DNA of 6,805 nucleotides from Chitinophagaceae bacterium (GTDB lineage: Bacteria > Bacteroidota > Bacteroidia > Chitinophagales > Chitinophagaceae), in NCBI GenBank assembly GCA_025362915.1, contig JANYEU010000061.1:1-6805 (forward strand), read 5' to 3'. Below are positions 4,675 through 6,805 of the stretch, piece by piece (positions within the stretch are counted from its first letter, which is position 1; each line of letters opens with the position of its first letter). The notes beneath the pieces are model-generated. The model saw nothing but the letters and a program-made list of their open reading frames with translations. It was not told the origin of the DNA and did no database searches. Made by a program: the position numbers and the translations under genes.

Positions 4675-5570
4675 AAGCAACAAACGAAGTGACCAGTGGC
4701 AAGTACGACAATGGAGGAAAGCTGAAACTGGCTATTCAGAAGAGCGGGAGACTGAATGACGACAGTATGAAACTGTTGAAAGAATGTGGGATAGACATTA
4801 GTAATGGAGTGAATAAACTAAAGGCTGATGCCAACAATTTCCCCTTGGAAGTATTCTTTTTGAGGGATGATGATATTCCGCAGTACGTGGAAGATGGCGT
4901 GGCGGATATTGGTTTTGTGGGGGAAAATGTGGTATATGAAAAGAAGAAGAAAGTGGTGGAAGTGGAGAAGCTTGGCTTTGGTAAATGTAGGCTGAGCATT
5001 GCCGTTGGCAGAAACGAAACTTATACTGATGCACAGTTTTTGCAAGGGAAAAAGATAGCTACTTCGTACCCCGTAATTGTGCAGGATTTCTTGGATAAGA
5101 ATGTTATAAAGGCCGACATCCACGAGATTAGTGGTAGTGTGGAGATTGCGCCGGGCATAGGCTTGGCAGAAGCGATTTGTGATTTGGTAAGCAGTGGATC
5201 TACCTTGTTTATGAATGGACTCAAAGAGGTGGAAGTGATACTGAAATCGGAAGCTACACTTATCAAGAACAATAATTTGGGTGCGGCACAGCAGCAATTG
5301 TTGGATAAGTTGATATTCAGGATTCAGTCTGTAAAGAAGGCAAAGAACAATAAATATGTGTTGCTGAATGCACCGAATGATAACTTGGATAAAATAATAG
5401 CTTTGTTACCCGGTATGAAAAGTCCTACTGTTTTGCCGCTTGCAACTGCTGGTTGGAGTAGCGTTCATACCGTAATAAAGGAAAGTGATTTCTGGGATAT
5501 TATAGAACAACTAAAGGAATTAGGCGCAGAAGGAATACTGGTAGTGCCTATTGAAAAGATGATTATATAA
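4671..5570 (+). CDS. hisG: ATP phosphoribosyltransferase, long form
   Basis: HisG joins ATP and PRPP to give phosphoribosyl-ATP, the first and feedback-controlled step of histidine synthesis in the cytoplasm. At 299 aa it has the length of the long-form enzyme such as that of E. coli, which acts without HisZ. Clear family landmarks are AIQKSGRL (21-28), RDDDIP (65-70), DIGFVGENV (79-87), KCRLSIAVG, KIATSYP, and the PRPP-binding segment GSVEIAPGIGLAEAICDLVS (155-174). From about residue 222 a C-terminal ACT-like regulatory domain follows (YVLLNAP from 229, then IIALLPGMKSPTVLPL, and ILVVPIEKM at the end), which in the family binds histidine. The start is fixed by an in-frame TAA at 4665-4667. 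The N-terminus carries about ten more residues before the first conserved strand than E. coli HisG. It is the first structural gene of the operon, under the His leader attenuator, with hisD next. Confidence 0.97.
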   Translation: MKATNEVTSGKYDNGGKLKLAIQKSGRLNDDSMKLLKECGIDISNGVNKLKADANNFPLEVFFLRDDDIPQYVEDGVADIGFVGENVVYEKKKKVVEVEKLGFGKCRLSIAVGRNETYTDAQFLQGKKIATSYPVIVQDFLDKNVIKADIHEISGSVEIAPGIGLAEAICDLVSSGSTLFMNGLKEVEVILKSEATLIKNNNLGAAQQQLLDKLIFRIQSVKKAKNNKYVLLNAPNDNLDKIIALLPGMKSPTVLPLATAGWSSVHTVIKESDFWDIIEQLKELGAEGILVVPIEKMII

Positions 5571-5573
5571 TCT

Positions 5574-5642
5574 AGTTATGAGTTATGAATGATGAGTTAT
5601 GAGTAAGAACTCGCTATAACTCATCATTCATAACTCATAACT
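5574..5642. repeat. heptad-family hairpin between hisG and hisD, 27-bp perfect stem
   Basis: The arms 5574-5600 and 5616-5642 are complementary over 27 bp without a mismatch. In the 15-base loop, GAGT (5601-5604) and ACTC (5609-5612) can form a further small stem. The right side has one extra heptad (CATAACT) beyond the stem. It starts four bases after the hisG stop and ends 14 bases before the hisD ATG. Only a short T run (TTTT, 5651-5654) lies downstream, so full termination is doubtful; partial polarity, RNA processing or protection of the 3' end are alternatives. Confidence 0.9.
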
Positions 5643-5656
5643 CATAACTATTTTCC

Positions 5657-6805
5657 ATGCTTGAAACAATCGATTTACGAAGTCTGTCAACCCCGCCTGC
5701 TGGTGGATGGGGCATCACACGTCCTGTGTTTGATAATACCATCTTACAACAAAAGGTAAAGGGTATCTTGGATGATGTGCGGCAGCACGGCGATGCTGCC
5801 ATAGCCAAATATACAGCCCAGTTTGATGGTGTTTCATTAACAACCATTGCGGTGACTAAAGAAGAGATTGAGGAATCGGTTTCTTTATTGACTGATGAGT
5901 TGAAGCAAGCCATACATGCTGCAGCAAATAATATCCGCATCTTCCATGAGAAACAAGTAAGCAAAATTGAGGTTATAGAAACAATGCCGGGGGTAGAGTG
6001 CTGGCGTAAGTCTGTTGGTATTGAGAAGGTTGGTTTATATATTCCCGGAGGCACTGCACCCTTGTTTTCAACCATATTAATGTTGGGAATCCCTGCACAG
6101 TTAGCAGGCTGCAAAGAGGTTGTTTTATGCTCCCCTCCCAATAAGGAAGGCAAGTTGCACCCCGCCATATTGTATGCTGCATCGGTGGCGGGTATAACCA
6201 AGGTATTTAAGGTAGGCGGCGTACAAGCCATTGCTGCTTTGGCTTACGGCACGGAAACCATCCCTAAGACTTATAAGGTATTTGGTCCTGGAAATCAATA
6301 TGTAACCTGTGCCAAGCAATTGATTCAGCAAGAAGGTATTGCGATAGACATGCCCGCCGGACCAAGCGAAGTGTGTGTAATGGCTGACGATACGGCGAAT
6401 GCTGCGTATGTTGCCGCCGATTTATTGAGTCAGGCAGAGCATGGTGTGGATAGTCAGGTGGTATTGGTTACCTGCGAAGAAAGTGTGGTAAAAGCAGTGA
6501 TGGCCCAACTGAAAAAACAAGTTGAGTTACTACCAAGAAAGGAAATTGCACTAAAAGCATTGGAGAATAGCAAGGCTATCATTGTAAAGAATATTGAACA
6601 GGCAATTAGTTTGGTAAATGAATATGCCGCCGAACACTTGATTATCAGTTGTCAATACGCAGAAGAAATAGGGGAGCGGATAGTAAATGCTGGCTCAATA
6701 TTCTTGGGGAATTATTCCCCGGAGAGTGTGGGCGATTATGCCAGTGGCACCAATCATACCTTGCCTACCAATGGTTTTGCTAAGGCATATAGTGGTGTAA
6801 GCCTA
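5657..6805 (+). CDS. hisD: histidinol dehydrogenase, C-terminus cut by the window edge
   Basis: HisD oxidises L-histidinol to L-histidine in two NAD-dependent steps, the end of the pathway, using one zinc ion per active site. The frame starts at ATG 5657, bounded by an in-frame TAA at 5645-5647, and is open through the last base of the window (383 codons). The family is about 430 residues long, so roughly 45-50 are missing. Landmarks: VGLYIPGGTAPLFSTILMLG, VGGVQAIAALAYGTE, FGPGNQYVT, DMPAGPSEV, the zinc-binding motif QAEHG with Gln259 and His262, the catalytic pair Glu326-His327 in AAEHLII, and zinc ligand Asp360 in GDYASGTNHTLPT. These fall at the same residue numbers as in E. coli HisD. The last zinc-binding histidine (419 in E. 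coli) lies beyond the window. It follows hisG by 86 bases that hold a long perfect hairpin. Confidence 0.97.
   Translation, partial: MLETIDLRSLSTPPAGGWGITRPVFDNTILQQKVKGILDDVRQHGDAAIAKYTAQFDGVSLTTIAVTKEEIEESVSLLTDELKQAIHAAANNIRIFHEKQVSKIEVIETMPGVECWRKSVGIEKVGLYIPGGTAPLFSTILMLGIPAQLAGCKEVVLCSPPNKEGKLHPAILYAASVAGITKVFKVGGVQAIAALAYGTETIPKTYKVFGPGNQYVTCAKQLIQQEGIAIDMPAGPSEVCVMADDTANAAYVAADLLSQAEHGVDSQVVLVTCEESVVKAVMAQLKKQVELLPRKEIALKALENSKAIIVKNIEQAISLVNEYAAEHLIISCQYAEEIGERIVNAGSIFLGNYSPESVGDYASGTNHTLPTNGFAKAYSGVSL

Noticed and set aside
4818..6231. Long minus-strand frames across hisG and hisD
   Set aside because: They are antisense to two firmly identified enzymes whose motifs are intact, so they are shadow frames.

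Overview
The window looks like a chromosomal segment from a Bacteroidetes bacterium, probably of the Chitinophagaceae type. The grounds are AT-rich intergenic DNA, start codons without Shine-Dalgarno sequences, a Bacteroidetes -7 promoter box (TAnnTTTG) and the gene content. The lineage is an inference from style, not from a search.

Layout. (1) Positions 1-841, minus strand: the N-terminal part of a secreted protein of unknown function, cut by the window edge. (2) Positions 842-2246: a 1.4 kb stretch without a convincing gene but with much structure. It holds a possible 36-residue membrane peptide, several strong hairpins, a 276-bp MITE-like element with 22-bp terminal inverted repeats and a 9-10 bp target duplication, a 64-base tract without G, and six head-to-tail 42-bp units, most of them built on an 18-bp palindrome. 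(3) Positions 2247-4387, plus strand: two genes of unknown function (318 and 369 aa). (4) Positions 4494-6805: the start of a histidine biosynthesis operon. It has a promoter-like box, a 17-residue leader peptide with three consecutive His codons, mutually exclusive hairpins ending in a clear intrinsic terminator, then hisG (complete) and hisD (cut by the window edge after 383 codons).

How it works together. The his region has every part of a ribosome-mediated transcription attenuator. A ribosome waiting for His-tRNA at the HHH codons would leave free a segment that can pair with the 5' arm of the terminator. A ribosome that reaches the stop codon would cover that segment and let the terminator form. 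HisG and HisD catalyse the first and the last steps of histidine synthesis.

The gaps after the two unknown genes and between hisG and hisD carry members of one repeat family built of 7-base words (TCATAAC, TCATCAC, TCATAAT and their complements). Two of the three are long perfect hairpins. The most unusual element is the 42-bp palindrome array 170 bp upstream of the first unknown gene. Its exact spacing puts the palindromes on one face of the helix, which suggests a multi-site protein-binding region.
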